The translations under genes and the position numbers were made by a program. Positions 12,181 to 25,117 of a stretch of 64,000 bases of DNA are shown here, in pieces. Numbering within the stretch: position 1 is the stretch's first letter; every line of letters begins with the position of its first letter. Below the pieces are notes generated by a model that ran no database searches, had not been told where the DNA came from, and was given only the letters and a program-made list of their open reading frames with translations. Origin of the DNA: Ixodes scapularis (taxonomy: Eukaryota > Arthropoda > Arachnida > Ixodida > Ixodidae); assembly GCF_016920785.2 (NCBI RefSeq), contig NW_024609836.1, forward strand, positions 7,496,406-7,560,405. The letters run 5' to 3'.

Positions 12181-13667
12181 TCCAAAAGGAGGCTGATCAA
12201 GAAAGAAAGCACACCACATAAACTTCCATACTCAAACGCCGATTCTCCAGTGATTCCGAGTTTTATGGTTGTTTTCTTTAGATTTATATTTGTCACTTTT
12301 TTTACCGTTCAAATCTTTCTTCATGAAGTACAGATTTCGTGTCATATTTGTCCGGAAATATCATCGACACGTACGATGGGGACGAAACTTCTTTGGAGGG
12401 CATTCCTCCAACGAAATTGGCACTGCATACCCGCGAGTGTGGGATGGCATTTCAGTTCGTCCAATCGGCGCTGACACATGTAGGCGTAACTGGTACGAAA
12501 GCAAACGCAGAGCGCAAAGCGGCAATGTAGAATATGTCAGCCGTGCCGACACAGTGGCAGACATGATCGGGACACCAAATTTCTCGCGTCGTACGGCACG
12601 GCTCCATCGTTGTCGCTGTCCCACAAAACATCGGCGAGGTGAAAAACTGTGAAACTTTGTCTCCACGAGATACGACGCATAACTATTGAAGCACTTAATG
12701 ACGCAGCACAGGCAGCACTTCATGCTGTGAACCCAGCGCAACAGGACCACTCCGACTTCAACGCGTACCAACGTAAGCGGCGTGGTTTCGGTTTCGTTTT
12801 CTCTGAGGTGCTCACTGCCTACCTTCGGTACCGGCCGCGCGGCGGCGCGCTAGTCGCGTCGCACGGAGTGTATAGTTCCATACATATTTAATAATAGACC
12901 CTTAACATTTACACTTATATGGTCGTGGTTGTTTTGGGGTTAGCGCGGCTAGAACCTCCACACGTAATGCCTGGACAGCGAAGTTTTGCATTCGCAATAC
13001 TCGAAAAGAGAATGTAAACATTTTCGTCCAAGTTCCCACTACTGATTTTACGCTTACATCTGGTTAGAACCCTCCAAAGGAAAACAAAAATGACCGTAAA
13101 ACTAAGCAAAGCCGTTTTACGGCGCATACGCACGGTAAATCTCGGATTAAAATTTTGAGCAAATGGGAGACACTACATCTTGGTCAAATACGAGTTCCCG
13201 GGCGAGTCAGCAAACTTCGTATTTTTCTTTAGCGCGGCCACTTCCGCACAGTTGGTCATTTAACTTTTCGTCACGCTCAATCGAGATCTACCGAGACAGA
13301 TAAGACGATAAAGGCGGAAGGCGTATCACGTCACATTCGGAAAGTGCGCACTTGACCCGACGTGTTTACGTCACGTTTCTTCCTCCTTTGACCGGTTCGC
13401 GCGCATCTCGAAATCACGGCCACGATCGGCCTCTAGTTACGGCTCACGTCTCTATTCAATGTCCTACTAATACGACACAGAACATCAAATAAAAAAAGAA
13501 AACTAAATGTATAAATAGAAATTAAAAAAAAAAAAAAAAAAAACTTATCGTCTTGTTATGGGGATGCAAAGTGCCTGTACGAACTTTCAGGTTTTCGTAA
13601 CCACTGCTCCACCCAAGCGCCTTCTGAGACTAGAAAGAGAGTAGACATGTTCGAAAGTGCAAAAACC

Positions 13668-14190
13668 GGCGTTGGCGGTAACGCGTAAATTTTTTCGGTA
13701 ACGTGGTAACGTACTCGTTACATTTTACAAAACAGTAGCGGATAACGTAGTACTTACGTTACCTATTTTGAGAAACATGTAACCTAGTTACGTTACTAAT
13801 TACATCGTCCCAAAGTAAAAAATAAAAATTACATTTCACTTTTTTTTTGTGTTATGAGGCGCCAAGTCGTACTAATTGTTGCACTGATCACTAATATCGT
13901 AAAAAGTTTGCCCCTTTTCTCCCCACGTAAACATCCCCACCTTTCCCCTTTTTTTTGAAAGAAACCCCAACATGCATACGTGTAACGTCAAAACAGTATA
14001 ACGTAATAATTCATAAGAAAAGAAAGTAGAACAAAAGCAACGTGCGTTACTTTTCTTTATCAGCAACAGTAAAGGTAACGCGTTCCTCCTATTTAAAATA
14101 ACGAAGGTTGGTAACGCGTTCTATTTATTTGGAAGTAAAGAGTATCGTAAGTAGATGATTTTTCGTTTGGTATTTGGTAACGGCTGCAAC
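13668..14190. mobile_element. TIR element with GGTAACG-rich ends
   Basis: Both ends carry the same motif in opposite orientation: repeated GGTAACG/CGTTACC words at 13675-13800, and AAGGTAACGCG and TTGGTAACGCG words at 14070-14190. The A/T-rich middle is non-coding. Resembles non-autonomous hAT-type repeats, but the ends are too diverged for a firm family call. Confidence 0.4.
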
Positions 14191-14199
14191 GGCGGCCTA

Positions 14200-16480
14200 A
14201 ATAACGGAGACTATTTAGTATGAGCGAGACGGGCAACGTGGAGCAGCCAGGCGAGCTCCTCAATATTTAACACACCGAATCAACCCCTCCTAGACACCAA
14301 GTCCGCCGGGCCGGGTTCTCTACGCCATGTACTGTATAACCAGGGTGGGAGGGACACAGGCTACGCGCGAGTCCCAGCGCTGGCCTCCAGTGGGTGACGC
14401 AGAAATGGCAACATAACGGCCTTGTAATCTGAGAGGATATGTCGCATGAATCCGGCGCCTCATGCCGCGCTCTCGTATTCTGCTTTGAAACTGAATTGAT
14501 TCTCCTTGTTCAGCCGAAATCGCTGGTGGCGGTTCCGTACGATACGACGTGAGAACTATTCGTAAACTTGCCTACGCTCCAAAATACATCGGGCTACAAT
14601 GCGAGACCGGAAAGATCGTCTAATATTTGTGAGAGGAAAAAGCGACTTAAGGAGATATTTTGTCCCCGAAGACTGCGAACGTCAACTAATCTCGTACGTA
14701 GTACGACCGAAACTTGACTCGGATGTCCTAGAGGCGAAAACATCATGAAACTTGCATTATCTAAACACTGAGACATGGAGAAATAAAATAACGAACATTG
14801 TGTTGTCCGTTATCCTATTTCTCCTTGTCTCAGGTATTTTAGGGTGTTTCTTAGGGATCATGACTCTTCGTTCGGCGTGTTAGTTCATACTAAAAACAAT
14901 ATGAATACTGCGAACGACAACGACTGAAAAAGGTACAAACATAGATCCTTTCACTTTTACAAACTTGCACTGCCGCTTGCGTCCCAAGCGACTTCCGGTC
15001 GCACTGTCTTTGCGAGCCTGTCGAGCTTGCGTACTAGAAAGCATAAATGCTACACGGACAACAAAGTTGAAGATTTAACGAGGGCCTCCGGCTGTACAAT
15101 ATTACATCTTGGAGGAGGCAAGTTGGTTTCAAGAATACTCGAAACATTTTAACAGATCTCGCACTCCTTCGCCCTTTGGGCGTTCACCTGGAGAATTTAT
15201 GGTTAAACGTTTCATCGACATTTCAAGCATTCTTTTTATAAACCGGAAGTTCTATGGGAGGTCAAATACTGGAGCACCACCTGGTGGTGTTTGCCATAAG
15301 AAGAAGGACTGGCGTATGTCTTTGGCGTACGCGTTCCTTTCTTTCATTCTTCTGCTGTTCGCCTTTCTTTTTTTTAATTTTTAGTTACCTAACCAGCTCG
15401 CCTGTACTCTTTCACTTCTACCAACTGTAAAAGCGAGTCGTATATTTGCTTATTCCCACAGTTTCTCAAGAAGGTCATAATATATAAAAAAAAAAACAAG
15501 CACTCCGCCAGAAAAAAAAGTAAGGCGATCGCTGTCAGACCTTACGAAATGAGATTAGCCTAAAATTCACCGACTAAATGCCCGCGTCGGTAACGCTGAC
15601 CCCTGAGAGACCTCGGATGGCCGGTTCACAAAAATGGCGGAACAAATCTCCGGCGACTCGCTGCCTCCTTCTATCTACATGCCGAGCACGTCATACGTCT
15701 TCACGACACTGCTCAGCGCGAACAGAAACGCCATCGCTGTTTGCATGCCCTTTACTCCCAGCCAAGCACGTGCTCGTCGGTCGGGCCGGCATCGCCGCCG
15801 AAGGCTCACGCGAAACAATGGCTTCGCCCAGGGGGCTTTTTTTGGCGGGACGCATTAGAGCGTCAGCGCGTATATCCAAAGTACTTCCGGGTCAGCTCGT
15901 ACACCTCGGTATTTACGGGGAAATAGAACACCCGCCTTCGGGTATTCTTGAGTCTTGCGTGCGTGTGTGTGCGCGCGCGTTTTATTACGAAGCTCGTAAT
16001 TATGTTGCGGCGATTCCGCGCTAGTGATGAATTCGTATTATTGGATTCAAGTTACTGACGCGTAAGTCTTGAGAGATTTAAAGTGGACCAGTATTAACAT
16101 AACGAGTGAGAAAAATTTTCAGAAGATAAACATAGAAGTAAACTGGTCAAAATCTGCTTTAACAAGGGCGTTGATAAAAGTGATTTCTGTAGGGTTTCTT
16201 TTTTTCTTTAATTTTGTGTTTCCTTTTTTGGTTGGAAATTTGGAACGCGTTCTAAGATGGTTTAGCGTTACATTAAGCTATTGCGCCTCGTTGGAAGAAT
16301 TACCGAAACGCGACGAAATAATAAAACTGGGGTACGAAAGGACATAGGTGAGATAACTGGTGCTCACAAGTTGCTAGATATACGTATATTCAACAACTTG
16401 CCAACGCGATTCTGTTAGACTAAAAAAAGACGTAAACAAGATTTATACGATTATGGTACGAACAGCGTTCGACAAACTGT
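14200..16480. other. Intronic stretch, no gene recognised
   Basis: Short open frames only. The 15578-16024 frame is GC-rich and has no recognisable motif. Nothing here shows paired splice sites with a conserved protein signature. Confidence 0.4.
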
Positions 16481-16485
16481 AGGCT

Positions 16486-16683
16486 ATGCGCCGAGAAATT
16501 GAGGGAGAGAACGAGGTGGGAGCGACCGGCGACGTCGAAGCGCCGAGCTCTGGTTGGAACGATTAGTGGGTAGAGCGAAAGCTATAGCAGCCTTTGTCTC
16601 CAATGCAGTCGTCGGAAGCGTTAGAACGCGGAAAGCAAGCACCTGGCGCTTGGCTCTCGCATTCGAACATTCTCGGCGCATAT
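16486..16683. mobile_element. MITE, family D copy 2
   Basis: Terminal inverted repeats ATGCGCCGAGAA (left) and TTCTCGGCGCAT (right) bound about 198 bases. Internal blocks are shared with 5266-5587. Non-coding. Confidence 0.65.
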
Positions 16684-17699
16684 CTTATCATGGCGGTGAT
16701 GGCTCCGAATTCATTACCGACCTGCTCTAGAGATACCGAGAGTTGGTCAACCTCCCGTGAGAAAACAGGAAACGTAATTTCCAGTAGAAAGGGTCGCTCC
16801 CCTTGTAGACCACGCGAGGGACCCTCAGGCTGGTTCGGGGATTCGCCTTTCAACGTGACGGATTGAGTGCAAGGAGCTTTCTTGAGCTCCCCAAACCAAA
16901 CGCGTTTTCGGATTATCCAGGTTTTATTCTTCGAGGTTTTTATTTAAATTTTCGGTGATATCGCGAAAAAAAATTATTATTGTTACTTGAAATTTCGGTA
17001 ACTGGCTCAGATCGATGGTGTCTCACAGTGTGTTGAACAAATTTTGAGGCTAAACAAAGACATTTAAAGGCAAGCAGAAGCGATCCTGTACTTGAGTAAG
17101 AACACTTATATCGCATTCATTTGACCTCCAGGATCACGGATATCGAGATTATTTTTCGATTTGGTGCACGGAGGCTGCAGAAAATTATTTTCAAACTAGC
17201 GCTGAAGTCCCTCCTTCCAACAGCGGTACTTCATAAAAGGAGTTTTGGCTTCGCTCTCTCGCATCTTCAGCGCCGATGAAAGCTATGCACGCACACTCTT
17301 GCTATCTGCAAAAAGGTCAGAAGGATACGTCACGACTGGTGTTAGGGCAGGCGCTGCCCACACGAGCCACACGTGCTTGACGGCCGAAAGGTCCTTTTAC
17401 GACGTAAGGACTGGTAGGAACTTTTTCGTGCTTTCTCGAGTTTAGTTACAGCTGCGGGGAAAACGAACAGGATATTCAGATTCGCAAGATAAAATTACTC
17501 TAGAATTCGCCTCTAACTGGTTTTCTTTTTCAAGAACCCCATCAGCTTGACTTTAAAGGCAGACGTACAACCTCGGTTTTCTGCAGGGAAGATAATCTTA
17601 GCGCTCCCCCCATCTAAGCTGCGAGGAGAGCCAAGTGGGGACAAGGTAAAAAGTGGAGAGGATATAGAGAAGGGGGAGGTGTGCAAAAGTGGAAAGTTC

Positions 17700-17820
17700 A
17701 AAGCGGAAGCGTTGCGCGGACTTCGGTTGACATAGCAACCATCTCGTTATAACCAGTCACAAGCGGTCACAAATCAGTCGGTCACACTCAAACGCAAATG
17801 TGTGATCAAGCCAGTAACTG
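17700..17820. mobile_element. MITE, family B copy 3 (partial)
   Basis: GCGGACTTCGGTTGACATAG and CACTCAAACGCAAATGTGTG match family B copies at 2161 and 8744. The left terminus is eroded. A shorter relic (TCGCAAGTGTCCGAACCAGC) is present at 18553-18575. Confidence 0.55.
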
Positions 17821-19362
17821 AGAAACCGCTGAACATCAAGGTCGCACGATCACTTCGGGAAATGCAGCGAGCTACCTGGTGACGTGATGGCGGGTAACGT
17901 TGGTTTGTTTCGTACCCCTTTGGTGCAGTTGAACACATAAAGACCCGTTGGCACACTTGTGTTTACGTACGACCGAGCTCTTGCGGTCTTTTACGAGGAG
18001 AGAACAATCAGAGAGCCTATATTGCAGAGAGTGTCCAACTGCACGATCGGAGTCACGTGGTTTATGTGCCGCATTTGCAATACGAGCTCCGAGGAGGCGA
18101 CGAACGCGTTGATCGTCTGCGAACGCTTCCGCTTTTCCGCCTGCTCCCCTCCGCGCCACGCGACAACGCAGCGGATGCGCGCTTGAGAGCACTCGGCGCG
18201 GGAGGCGTCCGCCATTAACTTGCAAACGCTTTCCATGATATTGTGATGAGCCCTCTGTTCAATCCGGGCTCTCTAGGGAACACACTGGCACGCTGGCGCC
18301 ACTTATGAGGTGACCCCGGAGCTGCATTTCGCTAGAGGGAATGTTTTGCGGTATTTGCGAGATCAAATGTATTTACCATCGATGAGAAATAATCTTTGTT
18401 AACATCGTCAGAAGCTTTTTGAACCAAGGAAAAAAGATTGATGCGACAAAAAATAGAAAAAACACGGAAATGCCAAGTTTACCACGCAGATAGCGCCAGA
18501 TTGTTCTCTCGTCGTACCAGATTTTAAGAGGTTTTGAGACACCTAGTCGTAAGCAGTCGCAAGTGTCCGAACCAGCTTTTAAACAGGGATATAACACAGG
18601 TAATGCGGTAAAGATCAGAACAAAAACAACGACACTTTGAACTAAGCGTCGTGGAATGTCGATCCTTACGTTCCTCGTAAAAACGCGCGTTCGCTACTCG
18701 CCTTGGATGTCGCAATCGCAGATGGCGTAGGGTATCTCTTATCGTTCGTCGAGGGCTATATTCGTCCGTTACCTCAGAGTGGTGGCCGGCTCCTTTGAAT
18801 ACGGAATGACTTTTCACGGCAGGGCAGCAGTGAGCGTCGAACGACGCGTAATAAAACCGAATCGAAAGTTACGTGCGCACCTTTATATGAGGAAGTGCAA
18901 GACGGTAATGTGGCATATTTTAAGACTTTATTTGTTTCGCTAATGAATACAGTGCTTTAACATAAAGTGAAAACTGGCCCCGTCTGAACGTACCGGCGTA
19001 TGGTGACTGCATAGTATGTAGGCGTGAGGCAGCCGCCTTAGCCGTTGCAAGTAGAACGTCGTCCCGCCAATGCCACCTAAAAGACAAGGCTGTCGGATGA
19101 CGTCATCGTTGGTGGACCAGCCCTAAGGGGCTCGCACCCTGAAGCTCTACGAGAGTCGGCGCAAACCTGAAGACGCGCCAGTTTTGGCGTCGCCGCATGC
19201 TGTGCGTAGAGCAAGTCTGCTTCTTGCGCAGGGCTTGCGGCGACGTCAGAATGATGCCGAGTTCTGATTGGCATTGATTGGAAGGATAATGGGTAGACCT
19301 CAACTAAATGCCTCAAGGTCTACAAACTATTTTTTTTTTCTTTCATTCAGCCAATAAGACCG

Positions 19363-19396
19363 AATGTAGTGGATCCGCTGCGAGGATCCACTACAT
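19363..19396. repeat. Short perfect palindrome
   Basis: ATGTAGTGGATCC and its exact inverse GGATCCACTACAT flank a seven-base loop. Could be the core of a small foldback element; no function is implied. Confidence 0.8.
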
Positions 19397-20053
19397 AAAG
19401 TCCCTTGATAAAATTTACGCTTTCAAGCATCGTCAACCATCGTTGTAGAAACGCGCGAGACACGTGCTACGAGTGAGCGCTCCGCCGCCATTCGCTTCCA
19501 GGAGCCACTAATCTCAGTGCTGCGCCGCCATTTTCTTCCAAGGGCCGCTCGAGACACCGGTCTCGTGCACTGGCGCATTTGAAGCTATTGAGGCTTTACA
19601 CACGCGCCAGAATGCAGCCGCCATTGCTGACCTGCGCTTGACGGAGATACCGAGCCGCTGGAACGGGTGTTGACGAGCCTCCAGAAAGGCCAATGCCGGG
19701 AAGAAGGACACAATGGAATCTAAGATGGCAAAAACCTTGACTGCTATGGTAATGACGAAGTGAAGAAAATAAAATAGGCGGAAACAAAAACTGAAGGTCA
19801 GTTATGGCGGCGGCCATGCACAACTGCTGTAAAGCGTCTATACTTGCAAGACAATCGCAAACACATCGAGGCGCTTTACCACACTTCGTTTCAGCTGAAG
19901 TCCAGAAGCAGCCGATGCTGCAAGTGCGAGAATGTTGTCCTCAACAGTGCTCGTAGCGCGCGCGGGCGCGCGTGCTTGGCAGGGACGATGAAAGCGAAAG
20001 CCCGGAGCTCGTGCTAGTACCATTGGTTGCGTCTCGACTTAAGCCGAAACCAA

Positions 20054-20256
20054 GTATAGGGCGCATTCACTGGACGCCATATTTGAGGGCGATGTTAAGG
20101 CCGCATGCTCAGAACGAGCTTACATTAATAGCCTGCTAAGACCGACAATCTTGATGGTGATAAATGCACGCTCCAAAAGAACTGCGGAAGCTCGCCGTCA
20201 GCACGTGCTCGGCAACCACGCACACAGATATGGCCACCAGTGAATACTCCCTATAG
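20054..20256. mobile_element. MITE, family A copy 2
   Basis: Ends are well preserved: CTATAGGG-type borders followed by ATTCACTGGACGCCATAT on the left and the inverse of ATTCACTGGTGGCCATAT on the right. Interior matches 620-813 in opposite orientation. It ends 78 bases before the second coding exon of the CBM14 gene. Confidence 0.75.
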
Positions 20257-20333
20257 TTGGGACTTTTTTTAAACCCTCAAGGAGCGTTGTTGTAGCATCC
20301 TAACCAACACCGTGTACTTTTTTTTTTCTGCAG

Positions 20334-20371
20334 GTCTGACGTGCCTAGCCCTGGCTATTGCCGTCCCAACA
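20334..20371 (+). CDS. CBM14 gene: exon 2, core of signal peptide
   Basis: A 38-base exon with a strong acceptor (a T-run followed by CTGCAG). Two bases complete the glycine codon split after exon 1, then LTCLALAIAVPT follows. Together with MNSVVFAF this gives a normal secretion signal of about 20 residues. The proposed donor is GTAAGC after 20371. An equally in-frame alternative donor, GTAAGT after 20377, adds Val-Ser. Both end in phase 0 and match exon 3. Confidence 0.6.
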
Positions 20372-21258
20372 GTAAGCGTAAGTGTCTTCTCACAATATAA
20401 TGTAAAAAAAACACGCGAATTACGAGCAAAGTCTTGCGGTGTCGCTCACCCAGAGGATATTCATGACACACATTTGCCGCCAGGCGCATTTCCTGTAAGT
20501 TACGGCACACTGCCAGCTTTCTAGACGTGCTGGCTGGTAGCGCGACTGGACGGCACACGACGAAAAATCGCGATAAAAAAACAGCACTCGTAAAAACAAC
20601 ACGTGACAAGAGGCGTCAAAAGAGCATGGCGCTGGTTTATTTTGATGCCGTGCTGCTTTGATTCGTGCTGTCTCGTCACATGCTGATCTGCATTGTACTG
20701 TGTTTTCGTGGCGCCTTGCAAGAAGCTATCCGACCATAACCTCTCTGATATAAACAGATTTAAATACTACCCATTTTTTGAAGTCACGTTATATTTTTTA
20801 CTAATTTCGAACAGCTTAAAATTAAGCCACAGCCGGCACCATGCAGTGTGTAGAAGTAGTTGGACCTAGTTACCTTGGTTTCGTGCTAATCGTTAAAATT
20901 TTCCGGCTCACACGTCTGACAGTGTCGTCTGCATTAATAATTAACAAGGATTTCAAGATCTTCCCCCAGTGTAAACGACGTTATATTCAAGGATTTGTTG
21001 TCCACCCGAGTGACCAACGAGTATCTTTTCCTAACACTTCGCAGGAGAAAGGTTTCGCGTTAAGGAATCAATCGGTTAATGGTTTCGATATATTATGAAT
21101 ATAATCATGTGTCGAAGTCGTCAGTATCATTCAATTGGCGAAATGGGCGCCAATCAACTCCTCGCGAAATATAGGTCGTTTACCGTAAACATTACATTTT
21201 TTATGAGTTTGCGTTCGGTCATTTTCCGAGCTAGCGCTCATATTTCTTGTTTCAAGAC

Positions 21259-21305
21259 GGCACCAAATTAACCAAATTAACCAGAATTTGGTGCCGTCTT
21301 TGCAA
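21259..21305. repeat. Perfect 16-bp inverted repeat
   Basis: AAGACGGCACCAAATT and its exact inverse AATTTGGTGCCGTCTT are separated by a short loop containing AACCAAATTAACC. Lies inside the CBM14 gene's second intron. Confidence 0.8.
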
Positions 21306-21389
21306 TTTCGATTCGAAAGAGTAGAAGAAATTGTAATTGTGCTAGTTGGTGAACGCCATGAAGCATGCTACAAGGCGCATCTAACAACG

Positions 21390-21645
21390 GACACAAAGAA
21401 GAAGACACCTACACAGGCTCCGCTCACTATATTGGAAAAGTGCAGAAAAGAAAGAAATTCTTATCTCGCCTCCTTCATCATCGCTTTCATGTCTGCGCTC
21501 TGCCGGGGCCGTGTATCCCCCGGCCAAGCGCATGTGTGGACGTGATGAATGTGACGAGATGCGTATCTCCTTCCTTTCTTCATTTTTCAAATATGCTGTG
21601 GGTGGCGCCTGCGTGTATGTCTTCTTCGTTGTTTCGTTGTTCTTT
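21390..21645. mobile_element. Foldback element, arms ~90 bp
   Basis: The left arm (AAGAAGACACCTACACAGGC ... AAGTGCAGAAAAGAAAG) pairs with the inverse of the right arm (CTTTCTTCATTTTTCAAATA ... TGTATGTCTTCTTCGTTG). The loop contains CCGGGGCCGTGTATCCCCCGG, itself nearly palindromic. Open frames on both strands follow from the symmetry. Confidence 0.65.
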
Positions 21646-23362
21646 TCCCTTTGCACCAGGCTTCACAACGTAATAGTAAACGTTCTCCGCAAATGGTCGA
21701 CTTACATGGACACGCTCAAAACAGATGTTTAGCGATCCATGCAAGAATAAATGATTTCTTTACAGTCTCTTGATTCGGCGAGTGTGTAGAAGGCATTGAA
21801 ACACCGCTGTGAATCTCGTCGTTTGCAACTCGCTTTACGCAATCCCTAGGCGACGGAGCATTCCCTTCCTCAATGAGGTCAACAATGAAAAAACGAAGAA
21901 GCAAAACTGGAAATCTGATGACCTTGAGGATCGGGGCTCGCTTTTAGATGTTTCGTTTGGGTTTCCGCCAAGTAAAACGTATGATATTTGACAAAACAAA
22001 CAAAACGTAAATCCTTACTCGAAGAGAAGGAGAAGCCATTTGGTTGGTATGCAATCCTCTTACAAGTAGTTAGGCGAGATTGCGCCAAGATTAGCGCAGT
22101 CAATTTAGCGATATTAACGCCTGTTTTGGTCATGTGGGAAAAGGCGCTTGGTTTTACCGTACCATTAAATAGTCATTTGCGTTTAGTTAACGGCTTACGC
22201 CTTTAGCACTTAATATGATTTGGAAAGCAATGTTAGAGTTATTGAGCACATATCTAAGGAACTGTAAACCGCTGCCTTTAAACCTCCTACCGGGATCATA
22301 GATTTACTCATCGCTCTCTGAGCGCGTTAACTCCAAATAATAGGTAGGATAGTCTATTAGGTTGATGTAAACTTACAGCGTGGTTCACTATCGCCTACAG
22401 TGTTAACGAAAGCAGCCGGTGCTCTGTTACGCTATGCTTCACAAATAAAACCTCCGATGTTGTGTGTGCACACTAACTTCGTTTTGTCTGCGAAAATACC
22501 GATCAGTGTTAAAAAAAAAATTAGTTTTACATAACTGACATTATGAGTATACAACTGGCACATATATTAAAAAATTAAGTACGTTTCAACTTAAATACTG
22601 ATACAACAAGCGCCAACACTGCAAAACGTTGGCTTCATTGCAGAGCAGCCATGTTCTGCACCAAAGTCAATTTTCGCTTTTTGGTACAAAGGTTATGTCA
22701 AAAGCGTAACTTTCGCTTTCTCATGAATACCGAACTGAAACGCAGAATGTGCTAAGCGGTGCTAATCTTGAGTGTTTTTTTTTTTCTTCTAATATTGCAT
22801 GTTGGATCTTCTTTTTCCCATATGCGATAGCTTTAAGTACACCGTTCATCGTTATGCTGACAGGGCGGTGAAAGCTACGTGCTGGTTCGACTAGTCAATT
22901 GTCGGTCTTGCACCACGTGATTACGCTCTTTACCCATACTCTCGAGCGAAGAGCAGACTCAAAGAATGAAAAGTAAGCGATAGGTTCGACGGACGAACAC
23001 GCAGCTTTCGTCGCCCTGTCAGCTTGGCGGAGAACAAAGTATAGTAACTTTCGCGAAGTAAACGTTTTTTGTTTTGTTTTTTTACACACCTCAGGGGGCA
23101 ACAAAAGTTCGAATAAAAAAGCAACGCTCTCGTTTCACGCTTCCACAGTGCGAATTCTACTTACGTGCTGTAAATAGGTTAGGTCTTATAATCCCCTGCT
23201 CCAAACCATCGGTTAATAGCCTTACACTAGCGTAACGCGAAACGGAGTAGTTGCGAAAATGTGACAGGCCAATGCTTTCCCTTGGAGCTCGCGGAGCGTG
23301 CGTGGCGTCTGCGTTAAAATGACGCCCGGCGTCAAACATTCTTTGAACTGTTCCCTACGCAG

Positions 23363-23548
23363 AAGGACAACCGCCGTGCCAAGCGGGCAGCGTACGAGCT
23401 CCCGGCCGACGCAGAGCTCATCGTGGGCAGCTACCAGACAACGTTCAGCTGCGACGGCCTGAGGTACGGCTACTACGCTGACACGGACAACGAGTGCAAG
23501 ATCTTCCACATCTGCCACGAACAGGTGCTCGCCGACGGAACTAAGCAG
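23363..23548 (+). CDS. CBM14 gene: exon 3, first half of chitin-binding domain
   Basis: A 186-base exon, phase 0 at both ends, with acceptor CTACGCAG and donor GTAAGC. It encodes 62 residues: a basic, probably mature N-terminus (KDNRRAKR) and then the first three CBM14 cysteines in FSCDGLRYGYYAD, ECKIF and HICHEQ. Cysteine spacing is C-x14-C-x5-C, inside the family pattern. GC content is much higher than the surrounding intron, and the exon is conserved-looking throughout. CBM14 proteins bind chitin in cuticle or peritrophic matrix. With a single domain and an acidic C-terminal tail, this one resembles small arthropod cuticular proteins analogous to peritrophin. The opposite-strand open frame here is a shadow. 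Confidence 0.88.
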
Positions 23549-24543
23549 GTAAGCGAGCACGCGACGTCGCACAACACAACTGCATTGACGTGATACCACC
23601 TAGGACACTGTTTACGGACTGGTCAGCGTTCGCCCACACCAGGTGTAGGCAATTCGCGTGAGCAGAAACCAGACTCGCACCGAACCGACAACAGCGCCAC
23701 CGCAGAGGGGAGACGTCAGGGTCGTGCATTTATGAGAAGTTAAGAGCCCTGTGGTATGCCACGTTTCCAGCTTGAGCTTTTTTGCCTTTAGTAACATTTT
23801 GTCGCACGCTTAGCCAAAGCCCGGCGGGAGGCAACGGGCATGTACTGGAGGCAGAGCGTCAACTGGGTTCTTGACCTCCCACAGACTGTGACAGACACCC
23901 GGCTTACCGACCTCTCCCAAAAGGCAGACAAGTTAAAGCTCAACTAGAGTACGCCGCCAAGCGGCAGAGTTGAGCGTCTCACCGTCATCGTGCGCTGGCA
24001 ATGCCGTCGCTGTGGTAGAGAGATATAACTTTTATTTGAAGTGCCACTTGGTGGCGCTGCGGGATGTACTTGCGGCGACGTCACCGCGAGCAAGGCGTTT
24101 TTGCGTGGATCCATAAGTGATTAGGTAAAACAAGAAAATGCCGAGGGCTTGTTCTCTAGGCGCTAATGATTCATGTTCCGCCCGGCCGTTTTGTGCAAGA
24201 AACCCAGGCCAGGATGCCTTGAACAAATACGAGATACTAATTGGACAGCAGGTTGGACGCTTTCCCTTAATATAGGCTATCATGAAATCTTCGCCGACAT
24301 CGTTTTGTTTTAGTCCCACAGCAAAGGCCTTAACGCTCACTACACTGATGTTTTGGTGTTGTCCCGACAAACACTGACTTACGTGGGTTCTCAAGTAAAA
24401 GCAATATTATACCCGTAATATTGGTAAAATTGGGCCCAGCGGCTTGTCGAACGTCATGCATGTTGAGTGCCGAATCTAGTTTCGTCGTTCTGATCAAGCA
24501 CCAACTTAGTCTCCCATTTCGTTTCTTCTCCTCAATGACGCAG

Positions 24544-24786
24544 CAAAACCACTGGAGCTTCTTCTGTGGCAACCAGACGGTGTTCAACCAGCTCACGCTC
24601 ACGTGTGCCTTTCCGGAGGAGGCCGTGCCCTGCAGCAACGCCAGGGACTTCTACTACGTGAACGACAACATCGGCGTCGAAGACGCGCCTTTCCTCACCG
24701 ACGACGACGTCGCCCGTGGCCAGGCCCTCTATTCCGGCTACGGAGCGCGTCTCAGCGGTCGTGCGGCCGCCGCCAGCAAGAAGTAA
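24544..24786 (+). CDS. CBM14 gene: terminal coding exon
   Basis: Acceptor TCAATGACGCAG, then QNHWSFFCGNQTVFNQ, LTLTCAFPEEAVPCSN and a tail ending SGRAAAASKK, stop at 24784. It supplies cysteines four to six: C-x18-C across the splice junction, then C-x12-C-x8-C. The complete domain therefore has six cysteines at canonical spacing, with the aromatic positions typical of chitin-binding loops. The last 50 residues are acidic (FLTDDDVARGQ) and then Ala/Lys-rich, outside the domain. The joined product is about 163 residues, secreted by the split signal peptide. Neighbouring sequence to 26.8 kb is A/T-rich and probably 3'UTR. The domain call is strong; the tissue role is inferred from the family. 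Confidence 0.9.
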   Translation, partial: QNHWSFFCGNQTVFNQLTLTCAFPEEAVPCSNARDFYYVNDNIGVEDAPFLTDDDVARGQALYSGYGARLSGRAAAASKK

Positions 24787-25117
24787 TAGAAGATAGCTGC
24801 CACCACGGTGGAAAAAGAGAAATGTTTCTGAACGATGCCGCCTTGCCATGGAGCAAAGGTGGCGAAGGTCCGCTCGCATTTCTGGCAAACGCCTTGAGAT
24901 GTCGCAACATCTCTCGGGGCATCTTAAGGAGCATCAAATATCAAGGAACCGTCCTTACTAGTGCGCACGTTTACAAGGCCGCGACAATGCAAAGGCCCCT
25001 AAACCGTCGTGCCCCTGCCGGGAGATTCATGAAGCCCGAGCGAACTTTTGCCGCTTGGACTGGCTTTGTTCAGACACCTCTCTCTTCTTTCAACATGGCT
25101 GCGACCGATCAGAATCA

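Noticed and set aside
15578..16024. 148-codon frame on the + strand
   Set aside because: No motif or splice context; GC-rich sequence keeps several frames open at once.
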